Source of the DNA: an uncultured Beijerinckiaceae bacterium
Lineage (GTDB): Bacteria; Pseudomonadota; Alphaproteobacteria; Rhizobiales; Beijerinckiaceae
Reading direction: 5' to 3'
Assembly (NCBI GenBank): GCA_937873345.1
Contig: CALMRL010000335.1
Span: 1-10,989, forward strand
Length of the DNA stretch: 10,989 bases
Shown: positions 1 through 6,827 of the stretch, one piece after another
Layout: every line of letters starts with the position of its first letter
How positions within the stretch are numbered: position 1 is the stretch's first letter
Program-made: the position numbers and the translations under genes
Notes under the pieces: generated by a model
What the model was told of the DNA's origin: nothing
Databases searched by the model: none
Seen by the model: the letters and a program-made list of their open reading frames with translations, nothing else

Positions 1-303
1 CGTCGCGGCATCGAGACCCTCGACCTCGACGGCGTCGAGATGGTGTGCATCGCCTACCTGCGGGTGAAGGGAAGCCCGTCGCACCTGCGCTACCTCCTGC
101 AGCGGCTGCGCGATCGGCTGCCGCGGCAGAAGCTCCTGGTCGGGCTCTGGCCGGAGGACGATGCGACGCTCTCCGACCGCGAGGTGCAGCGCTCGCTCGG
201 CGCCGACCTCTACGTCGGCACCCTGGTGGAGGCGGTGGATCACTGCATCGAGGAGGCGCGCGAGCCGGTGCGGGAGGAAACGCGGGAGACGGCGGCGGCG
301 TGA
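1..303 (+). CDS. AI-2E family transporter, C-terminal fragment (5' end outside window)
   Basis: The reading frame is already open at base 1 and gives 100 residues before a TGA stop, so this is the tail of a longer protein. The segment contains VEMVCIAYLRVKGSPSHLRYL, then a basic RLRDRLPRQKLLVGLWPEDD stretch and a final LGADLYVGTLVEAVDHCIEEA. I recognise this soluble C-terminal extension from alphaproteobacterial AI-2E-family (PerM-like) membrane permeases, where it follows the eight or so membrane helices. No membrane helix remains in the visible part. An internal ATG at base 40 is not a credible start, because the frame continues upstream with the same codon style. The actual substrate of these permeases is mostly unknown. 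Identification is from memory of the family tail and is fairly but not fully certain. Confidence 0.7.
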   Translation, partial: RRGIETLDLDGVEMVCIAYLRVKGSPSHLRYLLQRLRDRLPRQKLLVGLWPEDDATLSDREVQRSLGADLYVGTLVEAVDHCIEEAREPVREETRETAAA

Positions 304-310
304 AGAGGGC

Positions 311-349
311 GCTTCGCCGTCATTGCGAGCGTCGGCGAAGCAATGACGG
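311..349. repeat. Short palindromic repeat, minimal member of the GTCATTGCGAGC family
   Basis: CCGTCATTGC (317-326) pairs with GCAATGACGG (340-349), and GCTTCGCC (311-318) can alternatively pair with GGCGAAGC (334-341). The sequence looks like a shortened version of the two long elements at 1692-1796 and 2560-2664: the outer end and the CGAAGCAA block are present but the interior is missing. It lies 13 bases after the transporter stop, so its RNA could act as a terminator-like or transcript-end hairpin. There is no T-run. Confidence 0.7.
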
Positions 350-432
350 ATGGGCTGGGCTGTCGAGAACGCGACTTGCCGCGGAGGGATGGGGGGCGCA
401 GATAGGGCTCGAAACCCTCGAAGGACGAGCCG

Positions 433-1668
433 ATGACCGCGCGAAGCGACGCGCCCGCGTTCCCCCTGCAGGCCCCCGCCGCCGACGTCCGTGCGACGGA
501 GGAGGGGGCCGTGATGGCCATCCTCTTCGCCCTGAGCTTCTCGCACCTCATCAACGACATGATCCAGTCGCTGGTGTTCGCGGTCTATCCCATCCTCCAG
601 ACCTCCTACCACCTCGACTTCGGCCAGATCGGCCTGATCACGCTCGCCTTCCAGTGCACGGCGTCCTTCCTGCAGCCGGTGGTCGGCTTCGCCACCGACA
701 AGCGCCACGCCCCCTTCTCGCTCGCGGTCGGCATGGCCGTCTCGCTCGCGGGACTGGTGCTGCTGTCGCGCGCCGGCTCGTTCCACGCCCTGCTGGTGTC
801 GGCGGCGATGATCGGCGTGGGATCGTCGATCTTCCATCCCGAGGCGTCGCGCATCGCCCGCGCGGCGTCGGGCGGGCGCTACGGCTTCGCGCAGTCGCTG
901 TTCCAGGTCGGCGGCTACGGCGGCGCGGCGCTGGGGCCGCTGCTCGCTGCCCTGATCGTGGTGCCGCACGGCCAGCATTCGATCGAGTGGTTCGTGGCGG
1001 CCGCCTTGGTCGGCATCCTCATCCTGTCGGCGATCAGCCTGTGGTACAACCGCCACCTCTCAGGCCGGCGCGCCGCCGTTCGCAGGGTCGCCGCGCCGAC
1101 CACCCTGCCCCGCCGCACCGTCGGCTTCGCCGTCGCCGTGCTGCTGGTGCTGGTCTTCTCGAAGTTCGTCTACATGGCGAGCCTGTCGTCGTACTACACC
1201 TTCTACCTCATCCATAAGTTCGGCGTCGGCGTGCAGACCGCGCAGGTCTTCCTGTTCGCCTTCCTGATGGCGACGGCGGTCGGCACCTTCTTCGGCGGGC
1301 CGATCGGCGACCGCTTCGGCCGGCGCATGGTGATCTGGGGCTCGATCCTCGGCGTGCTGCCCCTCACGCTGGCGATGCCCTACCTCAACCTCCCCCTCAC
1401 CGGCGCCTGCGCCGTGGCGATCGGGCTGATCCTGTCCTCGGCCTTCCCCGCGATCGTCGTCTTCGCGCAGGAGCTGATGCCGGCGCGCGTCGGCACGGTG
1501 ACCGGCCTGTTCTTCGGCGTCTCCTTCGGCACGGCCGGCGTCGGCGCGGCGGGCCTGGGCGTGCTCGCCGACCATACGTCGATCACCACGGTCTACGAGA
1601 TCACGGCCTTCCTGCCGGCGATCGGGCTGCTGGCGTGGTTCCTGCCGAAGCTGGAGCGGCGGGGCTGA
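433..1668 (+). CDS. fsr: MFS transporter, fosmidomycin resistance protein type
   Basis: The 411-residue protein is an inner-membrane major facilitator predicted to export small molecules by proton antiport; the E. coli homologue Fsr confers fosmidomycin resistance. It aligns along its whole length with E. coli Fsr (about 406 residues) as I remember it. Shared blocks are SHLINDMIQSL near residue 38, GSSIFHPEASRIARAASGGR near 137-156, the FSKFVYMASLSSYYTFYL block near 240, and GGPIGDRFGRRMVIWGSILG (the MFS loop motif) near 287-306. About twelve hydrophobic segments are visible. The start at 433 is supported by AAGGA at 421-425, seven bases upstream. The gene stands alone and converges with the ferritin-like gene, with a long palindrome between them. 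The natural substrate may not be fosmidomycin. The part coding for residues 322-353 has a diverged second copy at 2457-2550. Confidence 0.92.
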   Translation: MTARSDAPAFPLQAPAADVRATEEGAVMAILFALSFSHLINDMIQSLVFAVYPILQTSYHLDFGQIGLITLAFQCTASFLQPVVGFATDKRHAPFSLAVGMAVSLAGLVLLSRAGSFHALLVSAAMIGVGSSIFHPEASRIARAASGGRYGFAQSLFQVGGYGGAALGPLLAALIVVPHGQHSIEWFVAAALVGILILSAISLWYNRHLSGRRAAVRRVAAPTTLPRRTVGFAVAVLLVLVFSKFVYMASLSSYYTFYLIHKFGVGVQTAQVFLFAFLMATAVGTFFGGPIGDRFGRRMVIWGSILGVLPLTLAMPYLNLPLTGACAVAIGLILSSAFPAIVVFAQELMPARVGTVTGLFFGVSFGTAGVGAAGLGVLADHTSITTVYEITAFLPAIGLLAWFLPKLERRG

Positions 1669-1691
1669 CAGGGTACCGGCACGACCCTTGC

Positions 1692-1796
1692 CCGTCATTG
1701 CGAGCGCGAGCGAAGCAACCCAGGGGTCGCGGGAGATCATCCCGCGAGACTTCGCCCTGCCGCCCTGGGTTGCTTCGCTGTCGCTCGCAATGACGG
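1692..1796. repeat. ~105-bp palindromic repeat element, copy 2 (MITE/REP-like)
   Basis: The 34-base left arm (1692-1725) and right arm (1763-1796) are inverted copies matching at 32 of 34 positions. Both ends read CCGTCATTGCGAGC going inward. Inside the arms a second stem, TCGCGGGA (1727-1734) and TCCCGCGA (1740-1747), closes on a five-base loop. The whole element can fold as one long hairpin. It lies between the convergent fsr and ferritin-like genes, where it could end transcription from both sides. No coding capacity is present. Such dispersed repeats are common between genes in Hyphomicrobiales, and mobility is inferred from that. Confidence 0.85.
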
Positions 1797-1822
1797 AAAA
1801 ATTTCCGCGATGACGCCGTGGC

Positions 1823-2320
1823 TCAGGCCGCCTTGGCGGCCTGCGGGTTGATCTCGCGCTGCGCCAGCTCGGTGAACTTCTTGTCGCCGGTCTTGCTGTC
1901 CTCCAGCGCCGCCTGCATCGCGCCGACCGCCTCCTTCTTGCCGATGAGGTCGGCATAGGTCGCGAGCGAGCCGTAGGAGGCGACGCGGTACTGCTGCTGC
2001 TGGTTGGCCGCCACGATCAGGGCGGCATCGCGCACCGGCCCGGCGCTGGTGTGCTCGATCATGTTCCGCATCTCGCCGACCATCGCCTCGGCGAGCGAGT
2101 TGTCGTTGCGCTCGATCTTTTGCCCGAGATGGCCGAACGCCTTTTCGATCGTCTGCGCGTACTCCTGGCTCTTCGTCGCCGTCTTCTCGAACAGCTCCTT
2201 CAGCTGCGGCGAGGACGCCTGCGAGGACACCTCCTTCGCGGCCTTGCCGATCTTCTCCTCGAAGTCGAGCACGTAGCTCATTCCCGTGAGCATCAGGTCA
2301 CTGATGTTGTTCATGGCCAT
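1823..2320 (-). CDS. YciF/DUF892-type ferritin-like stress protein
   Basis: The 165-residue product matches the size and pattern of E. coli YciF, a dimeric four-helix ferritin-like protein linked to stress responses. Shared landmarks are the N-terminal helix LTGMSYVLDFEEKI (11-24), the VRDAALIVAANQ helix (96-107), ASYGSLATYA (114-123), and a closing helix before FTELAQREIN. The ATG at 2320 is chosen because AAAGG lies nine bases before it. The frame stays open upstream to 2659, but that stretch crosses the fsr fragment and a repeat element and is not coding. Compared with YciF, polar metal-site residues look replaced: helix B reads TATKSQEYAQ where YciF has LEETHGQ, and helix D reads QQQQYR where YciF has KVEHYE. 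It may therefore not bind a diiron centre. A low-complexity AAKAA tail ends the protein. Confidence 0.85.
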   Translation of the reverse strand: MAMNNISDLMLTGMSYVLDFEEKIGKAAKEVSSQASSPQLKELFEKTATKSQEYAQTIEKAFGHLGQKIERNDNSLAEAMVGEMRNMIEHTSAGPVRDAALIVAANQQQQYRVASYGSLATYADLIGKKEAVGAMQAALEDSKTGDKKFTELAQREINPQAAKAA

Positions 2321-2456
2321 GGATGTTCGCCTTTGCGTTGCGCCTCGCCGATGGGTCGATCTCCATCGATCCCGCGGACGAACGCCGGCGGGAGGCGGAC
2401 GTATCGGTGCGGCATCGGACGCAAGGGTGCGGCAAAGGCTCAGCCGCGCTCCATGG
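2321..2456. other. Upstream region of the ferritin-like gene
   Basis: This non-coding stretch carries the ferritin-like gene's leader on the reverse strand. I found no convincing sigma-70 promoter, and no GGAAC-16/17-CGTT pair of the kind used by the general stress sigma factor EcfG. The only clear signal is AAAGG close to the start codon. Confidence 0.5.
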
Positions 2457-2550
2457 TCACCGGCGCCTGCGCCGTGACGGTCGGGCTGATCCTGTCCTCG
2501 GCCTTTCCCGCGATCATCGTCTTCGCGCAGGAGCTGATGCCGGCGGGCGT
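2457..2550 (+). pseudogene. Diverged 94-bp fragment of an fsr-type gene
   Basis: This stretch matches 1397-1490 of fsr without gaps at 89 of 94 positions, a constant offset of 1060 bases. Similarity stops abruptly on both sides. The copied reading frame is still open and encodes the TGACAV-to-ELMPA segment of a late membrane helix, with changes A-to-T, I-to-V, V-to-I and R-to-G and one silent change. It has no beginning or end of a gene and no ribosome binding site, so it is a remnant rather than a functional gene. Nine bases after the match stops, a palindromic element begins. The five differences mean it is either an old duplication or a piece of another fsr-like gene. Confidence 0.85.
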
Positions 2551-2559
2551 AGCGCTTCC

Positions 2560-2664
2560 CGTCATTGCGAGCGCGAGCGAAGCAACCCAGGGGCAGCAGG
2601 GTGAACTCTCGCGGGATGAGTCTCCGCGGCCCCTGGGTTGCTTCGCCTCCGGCTCGCAATGACG
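2560..2664. repeat. ~105-bp palindromic repeat element, copy 3, inverted relative to copy 2
   Basis: The left arm (2560-2593) and right arm (2630-2664) are near-perfect inverted copies beginning CGTCATTGCGAGC and ending GAAGCAACCCAGGGG. The 36-base interior, read on the reverse strand, closely matches the interior of copy 2, sharing TCATCCCGCGAGA and CCCTGC. The two elements therefore lie in opposite orientations. It ends four bases from the glcB stop codon, so the hairpin would sit at the end of the glcB transcript. Confidence 0.85.
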
Positions 2665-2668
2665 ACCC

Positions 2669-4849
2669 CTACGCCGCCATTCCTCGCGGCCCGCTCGCCT
2701 TGGCCTGCCGGCGGCGCCGCGTCAGCACGTATTCGGTGTAGCCGTTCGGCTGCTCGCGCCCCTTGAAGACGAGGTCGCAGGCCGCCTGGAAGGCCGGGCC
2801 GTCCCAGTTGCCGGTCATCGGCACGTATTTCGGCTCGCCGGCGTTCTGCTTGTCGACGACGCCGGCCATCCGCTTCAGCACTGCCATCACCTCGTCGGCG
2901 GTGGTGACGCCGTGGTGCAGCCAGTTCGCGATGTGCTGCGAGGAGATGCGCAGCGTCGCGCGGTCCTCCATCAGGCCGATGTTGTTGATGTCGGGCACCT
3001 TGGAGCAGCCGACCCCCTGGTCGATCCAGCGCACGACATACCCGAGCAGCCCCTGCGCGTTATTCTCCAGCTCATGGGCGACCTCCTGGGGATCGAAGTT
3101 CGACTGGGCGAGGGGGATCGTCAGCAGGTCGTTCAGCTCGGCCGGCCTGCGGGCGCGCAGCTTGGCCTGGCGGGCGGCGACGTCGACCTCGTGGTAGTGC
3201 AGGGCGTGCAGCGTCGCCGCGGTCGGCGAGGGCACCCAGGCGGTGTTGGCGCCCTGCTCGGGGTGGGTGCGCTTCATCGTGCGCATCAACGCCATCTGAT
3301 CGGGCGCCGCCCACATCCCTTTGCCGATCTGCGCCCGGCCGGGCAGGCCGAGCGCCAGGCCGACGTCGACGTTGAGGTCCTCGTAGGCGGCGATCCAGGG
3401 CTGCGTCGACATCGCGTTCTTGCGCACCATCGGACCCGCCTCCATCGAGGTGTGGATCTCGTCGCCGGTGCGGGCGAGGAAGCCGGTGTTGATGAAGCAG
3501 ACGCGCTCGCTCGCCGCCTCGATGCAGGCCATCAGGTTGGCCGAGGTGCGCCGCTCCTCGTCCATGATGCCCATCTTCATCGTGTTCTTCGGCAGCCCGA
3601 TCGCCTCCTCGACGCGGCCGAACACTTCATCAGCGAAGCGGATTTCGTCGGGTCCGTGCATCTTCGGCTTGACGATGTAGATCGAGCCCGAGCGGCTGTT
3701 GTGCAGCGCCTGGCCGCCGTAGAGGTCGTGGCGGGCGATGGTGGCGCAGACCAGCGCGTCGAGCAGGTTCTCAGGCGTTTCGCTGCCCTTGCCGTCGAGC
3801 ACGGCGTCGGTGAAGGTGTGGTGCGCGGTCGAGCGGATCAGCATCAGCGAGCGGCCGTGCAGGTGCAGCTCGCCGCCCTTCGGGCTCTTGTAGGTCCGGT
3901 CGCCGTTCATCACCCGGTGCAGCACCTCGCCGTTCTTCTCGAACGACTCGCGCAGGTTCCCCTTCATCAGGCCGAGCCAGTTGCGGTAGCAGACGACCTT
4001 GTCGGCGGCGTCAACGGCGGCGACGGAGTCCTCCATGTCCATGATCGTCGAGATCGCGGACTCCACCATCACGTCGGCGACGCCGGCGGGGTCGGTGCGC
4101 CCGACCGGGTGCTTGCGGTCGATCACGATCTCGAGGTGCAGGCCGTTGTTCGACAGCAGGATCAGCGACGGGTCGCTCGTGGTGCCACGGTAGCCGTCGA
4201 GCTGGCCGGGGTTCTTCAGCGTGGTCACCTCGCCGCCGATCAGCGACACCACCAGCCGGCGGTTCTCGACGGAATAGGCTGCGGCGCTGGCGTGCGAGCC
4301 CGCCACCAGCGGCGCAGCGAGGTCGAGCACCGCCTTGGCCTCGCCGACGACGCGGGCGCCGCGCACCGGGTTGTAGCCGTCGCGCTTCTCGGCGCCGCGG
4401 TCCTCGTTGATCGCGTCGGTGCCGTAGAGCGCGTCGTAGAGCGAGCCCCAGCGGGCGTTGGCGGCGTTGAGGGCGTAGCGGGCGTTATTGATCGGCACCA
4501 CCAGCTGCGGCCCGGCGATGTCGGCGATCTCCTCGTCGACGTTGGCCGTGGCGACGGGGATCACCGCGGGTTGCGGCGCGAGGTAGCCGACGTCGCGCAG
4601 GAAGCGGACGTAGCCGGCCTGGTCGAGCGGCTTCGAGCGGTGCTCGCGGTGGTAGTCGTCGAGCTTTCCCTGCAGCGCGTCGCGATGCGCCAGCAGGGCG
4701 CGGTTGCGGTCGCCGAAGTCGGCGACCAGCCCGGCGAGCCCGTGGAAGAAGTCCGCCTCGTCGACGCCGGAGCCGGGCAGCGCCTCCTTCAGCAGGAAGT
4801 CGTGAAGCACGCCCTCGACCATGAGGCCGTTCTTTTCGACCCTCGCCAT
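2669..4849 (-). CDS. glcB: Malate synthase G
   Basis: The enzyme condenses glyoxylate with acetyl-CoA to give malate, in the cytoplasm, as part of glyoxylate or glycolate use. The 726 residues fit the single-chain G isoform (E. coli 723). Visible landmarks are SLMLIR with the catalytic arginine at 339, VKPKMHGP (394-400), KMGIMDEERRTS (425-436), MEAGPMVRKN, QIGKGMWA, NTAWVPSPTAATLHALHYH, Cys615 in GVGCSKVPDI, and LMEDRATLRISSQH with the catalytic-base aspartate at 629. One key site is odd: the segment reads FINTGFLARTGDE, with Ala459 where E. coli and M. tuberculosis enzymes have FLDR. That aspartate is 28 residues after the metal-binding glutamate and is a Mg ligand in those enzymes. The start is supported by GAGAGG/GGACGG upstream. 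It stands alone, with its own promoter likely at 4892-4920. Confidence 0.95.
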   Translation of the reverse strand: MARVEKNGLMVEGVLHDFLLKEALPGSGVDEADFFHGLAGLVADFGDRNRALLAHRDALQGKLDDYHREHRSKPLDQAGYVRFLRDVGYLAPQPAVIPVATANVDEEIADIAGPQLVVPINNARYALNAANARWGSLYDALYGTDAINEDRGAEKRDGYNPVRGARVVGEAKAVLDLAAPLVAGSHASAAAYSVENRRLVVSLIGGEVTTLKNPGQLDGYRGTTSDPSLILLSNNGLHLEIVIDRKHPVGRTDPAGVADVMVESAISTIMDMEDSVAAVDAADKVVCYRNWLGLMKGNLRESFEKNGEVLHRVMNGDRTYKSPKGGELHLHGRSLMLIRSTAHHTFTDAVLDGKGSETPENLLDALVCATIARHDLYGGQALHNSRSGSIYIVKPKMHGPDEIRFADEVFGRVEEAIGLPKNTMKMGIMDEERRTSANLMACIEAASERVCFINTGFLARTGDEIHTSMEAGPMVRKNAMSTQPWIAAYEDLNVDVGLALGLPGRAQIGKGMWAAPDQMALMRTMKRTHPEQGANTAWVPSPTAATLHALHYHEVDVAARQAKLRARRPAELNDLLTIPLAQSNFDPQEVAHELENNAQGLLGYVVRWIDQGVGCSKVPDINNIGLMEDRATLRISSQHIANWLHHGVTTADEVMAVLKRMAGVVDKQNAGEPKYVPMTGNWDGPAFQAACDLVFKGREQPNGYTEYVLTRRRRQAKASGPRGMAA

Positions 4850-4891
4850 GCCGTCCGTCCTCTCGGGTAGAGCCGCTTTCGTGCAGTGCGC

Positions 4892-4920
4892 TAGATGGCG
4901 CCGCGGGCAGAGCGTGTCAA
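4892..4920 (-). promoter_or_regulatory. Candidate sigma-70 promoter of glcB
   Basis: On the reverse strand TTGACA (4920-4915) is followed after 17 bases by CATCTA (4897-4892). The -35 box is perfect and the -10 box is weak. A start site near 4884 would give a leader of about 35 bases before the glcB ATG. No operator is recognisable next to it. Confidence 0.4.
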
Positions 4921-5239
4921 TTTCGTCAAGAAGCGGGTTGCCGACTCGATCGTAAACAGTGGTGTCGGCGCCGGATACGCCAGCCGACGATCAGCTTCGG
5001 CGTAGGAGCTAACCCGCGACGCAATGCCCGACCGCTGCTCTAAAAATGGCAAAATCGATCTTGATCGAGCATGCGACAAGCCTCCCCCAAGGCTGATTAC
5101 CGATCACAAAGCATCGTAGCCACGATCTTGTCCGTGGAGGTTGCAAGCTTAATTCGCATATGCATATCTCAGAGCAGTGGTCGGGAGGTTCGTCTTTTCG
5201 AATCGCTGGGGCCTTGTGCCCCGCCCGGCTGCCTTCCTC
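4921..5239. other. AT-richer intergenic region between glcB and the DUF3800 gene
   Basis: I see no credible gene here; the short reverse-strand frames lack ribosome binding sites and family resemblance. Two symmetric sites stand out: TCGATC-TT-GATCGA (5055-5068) and GCATATGC (5156-5163). TTGCAA (5141-5146) and TATCTC (5165-5170), 18 bases apart, could be a weak forward promoter for the DUF3800 gene. The fall in GC begins in this region, which suggests that part of it arrived together with that gene. Confidence 0.4.
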
Positions 5240-5989
5240 ATGCACATCCTTTACCTAGATGACTCTGGTTCTGTGGCTAACGCTCAAGACGACTATGTCG
5301 TCTTGGCCGGGATTGCGGTTTTCGAGCGGCAATCTCATTGGTTCTCAAAAGAGTTAGAGAACCTCGCAAATAGTATATGGCCCGATAACCCGCGTAATCT
5401 TGAGTTCCGCGGCACAGATATTCTCACGGGAAAGCGTCATTGGCGCGGTGTAGGTAAGGACGATCGCACGAAGGCCTATCGAGACGCTCTGCAGGTCATT
5501 GCAAGCAGTAAGCATGCAAGACTTTTTGGTGCAGCTGTGCATAAGGCTTCAGTCTCTCCAAACGATCCTATGGAATTCGCTTTCGAGCAAATCTGTAATC
5601 GCTTTGATCGTTTTCTAGGACATTTGCATAAATCTGGCGACACACAGAGGGGTATCGTCGTTCTGGATGAATCTTCCTACGAAACATCTTTGCAAAGTCT
5701 AGCAAGAGATTTTGGAACAAAAGGCCATACTTGGGGGCAGATTTACAATTTCGCCGAAGTTCCTCTCTTTGTAAACTCGCGTGCAACGAGGCTCATACAA
5801 TATGCCGACCTGATTGCTCATGCAACGAGGCGTAAATTTGAGCGAGGCGATAATGATCTATTTGATATTTTTGCGCACAAATTTGATAGCGTTGGCGGCG
5901 TAGTTCACGGTCTCTATCATCGCAAGCCTCAGGATGCAGAATGCGCTTGTCCTTTTTGCAGACAGCGACGCTCGACATCACCTGTATAG
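5240..5989 (+). CDS. DUF3800 domain protein (predicted RNase H-like fold), probably horizontally acquired
   Basis: The 249-residue protein opens with HILYLDDSGS, the signature start of DUF3800 proteins. It keeps the other acidic landmarks expected of the family: LEFRGTDI (54-61), VVLDESSYETS (140-150) and IQYADLIAHATRRK (186-199). These fit an RNase H-like metal-dependent active site, so nuclease activity is a family-based guess with no proven substrate. The C-terminus carries a tight cysteine group, CACPFC (235-240), that could bind a metal. The ATG at 5240 puts the signature at the N-terminus; a GTG at 5177 would add 21 residues. No clear ribosome binding site precedes 5240. Codon use is strikingly AT-rich: one 60-base stretch I counted (5641-5700) is 45% GC against 73% in queC (6361-6420). 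No partner gene, integrase or flanking tRNA is visible. Confidence 0.85.
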   Translation: MHILYLDDSGSVANAQDDYVVLAGIAVFERQSHWFSKELENLANSIWPDNPRNLEFRGTDILTGKRHWRGVGKDDRTKAYRDALQVIASSKHARLFGAAVHKASVSPNDPMEFAFEQICNRFDRFLGHLHKSGDTQRGIVVLDESSYETSLQSLARDFGTKGHTWGQIYNFAEVPLFVNSRATRLIQYADLIAHATRRKFERGDNDLFDIFAHKFDSVGGVVHGLYHRKPQDAECACPFCRQRRSTSPV

Positions 5990-6037
5990 ATCATTAGCTC
6001 TTTCTGCAGCGGTTTTCGCGCCCGCCACCATTAAGAT

Positions 6038-6058
6038 GAGCGGCACGACGGGCCGCTC
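6038..6058 (-). terminator. Hairpin downstream of queC
   Basis: GAGCGGC (6038-6044) pairs perfectly with GCCGCTC (6052-6058) across a seven-base loop, 13 bases beyond the queC stop. Read on the reverse strand it is followed by ATCTTAAT, only mildly T-rich. It could end the nudC-queC transcript, and might also serve the convergent DUF3800 gene. Confidence 0.4.
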
Positions 6059-6071
6059 GCCAAAGCCCTGT

Positions 6072-6827
6072 TCAGGCTAAGCGAAGCCGCTGGAAGCGTT
6101 CGAATCCCCCCGCCCGCAAGAGGCAGGCCGGGCATGCGCCGCAGCCGTGGCCCCAGGGGTGCCGCATCCCGCGCTCGCCGAGATAGCAGGTGTGGGTGTC
6201 CTCGACGATCAGCTGCACCAGCGCCTCGCCGCCGAGCCTCTCGGCCAAGACCCATGTGTCGGCCTTGCTGAGCCACATCAGCGGCGTCTCGACGACGAGC
6301 TGCGCCTCCATGCCGAGGTTGAGCGCCACCTGCATCGCCTTGATCGCGTCGTCGCGGCAGTCGGGATAGCCGGAAGAGTCGGTCTCGCACATCCCGCCGA
6401 CGAGGCGGCGCAGGCCCCGCCGCTGCGCCAGCGCCGCGGCAAAGGTGAGGAACAGCAGGTTGCGCCCGGGCACGAAGGTGTTGGGCAGGCCGTCGGCCCG
6501 CGTGACGATGGCGATGTCCGCCGTCATCGCGGTCTCGCCCAGCGCCGCCAGCGCGGCGAGATCGATCGTGTGATCGGGGCCGAGGCGGCCGGGCCACTGC
6601 CGCTCCAGCGCCATCCTTTCCAACGCCAGGCGCAGGCCGGCGCGACAGTCCAGCTCGACGCGGTGGCGCTGCCGGTAGTCGAAGCCGAGCGTCTCCACGC
6701 GGGCGTAGCGGTCGAGCGCCCACGCCAGGCAGGTGGTGGAGTCCTGGCCGCCGGAGAACAGCACCAGCGCGCCGTCCGGGGCTGGTTCCGAACTCCCCTG
6801 CCCCGCTGACCCGGCCGGCGCGCTCAC
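6072..6827 (-). CDS. queC: 7-cyano-7-deazaguanine (preQ0) synthase
   Basis: QueC converts 7-carboxy-7-deazaguanine to preQ0 using ATP and ammonia, a cytoplasmic step towards the modified tRNA base queuosine. The 251-residue protein has the ATP-pyrophosphatase loop SGGQDSTT (25-32), the substrate-region block LPNTFVPGRN (114-123), GMCETDSSGYPDCRD (146-159), TPLMWLSKAD, and four likely zinc cysteines at 214, 229, 232 and 235. The gap between the first two cysteines is longer than in E. coli QueC, with RHPWGH inserted. The GTG at 6827 is chosen as start because GGAG lies five bases before it and it overlaps the nudC stop as GTGA; no nearer start precedes the ATP loop. The first 18 residues are a Ser/Ala/Gly/Pro-rich leader. 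The other queuosine genes are not in this window. Confidence 0.93.
   Translation of the reverse strand: MSAPAGSAGQGSSEPAPDGALVLFSGGQDSTTCLAWALDRYARVETLGFDYRQRHRVELDCRAGLRLALERMALERQWPGRLGPDHTIDLAALAALGETAMTADIAIVTRADGLPNTFVPGRNLLFLTFAAALAQRRGLRRLVGGMCETDSSGYPDCRDDAIKAMQVALNLGMEAQLVVETPLMWLSKADTWVLAERLGGEALVQLIVEDTHTCYLGERGMRHPWGHGCGACPACLLRAGGFERFQRLRLA

Noticed and set aside
2321..2659. N-terminal extension of the ferritin-like protein, since its frame stays open to 2659
   Set aside because: The extension reads through a palindromic repeat and the antisense of the fsr fragment; relatives start near the chosen ATG, which has a ribosome binding site.
2912..4870. A 652-codon forward open frame opposite glcB
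   Set aside because: It is a Val/Gly/Arg/Asp-rich shadow with no recognisable motif, while the reverse strand encodes complete malate synthase G.
4891..5245. Two short reverse-strand open frames (62 and 78 codons) upstream of glcB
   Set aside because: No ribosome binding site, no family resemblance, mutual overlap, and one overlaps the likely glcB promoter.
6095..6115. A tRNA-like GTTCGAATCCCCC sequence, possibly a tRNA 3' end or attachment site beside the DUF3800 insert
   Set aside because: It lies inside the queC coding region (GGFERF), and no matching acceptor, D or anticodon arms are found around it.
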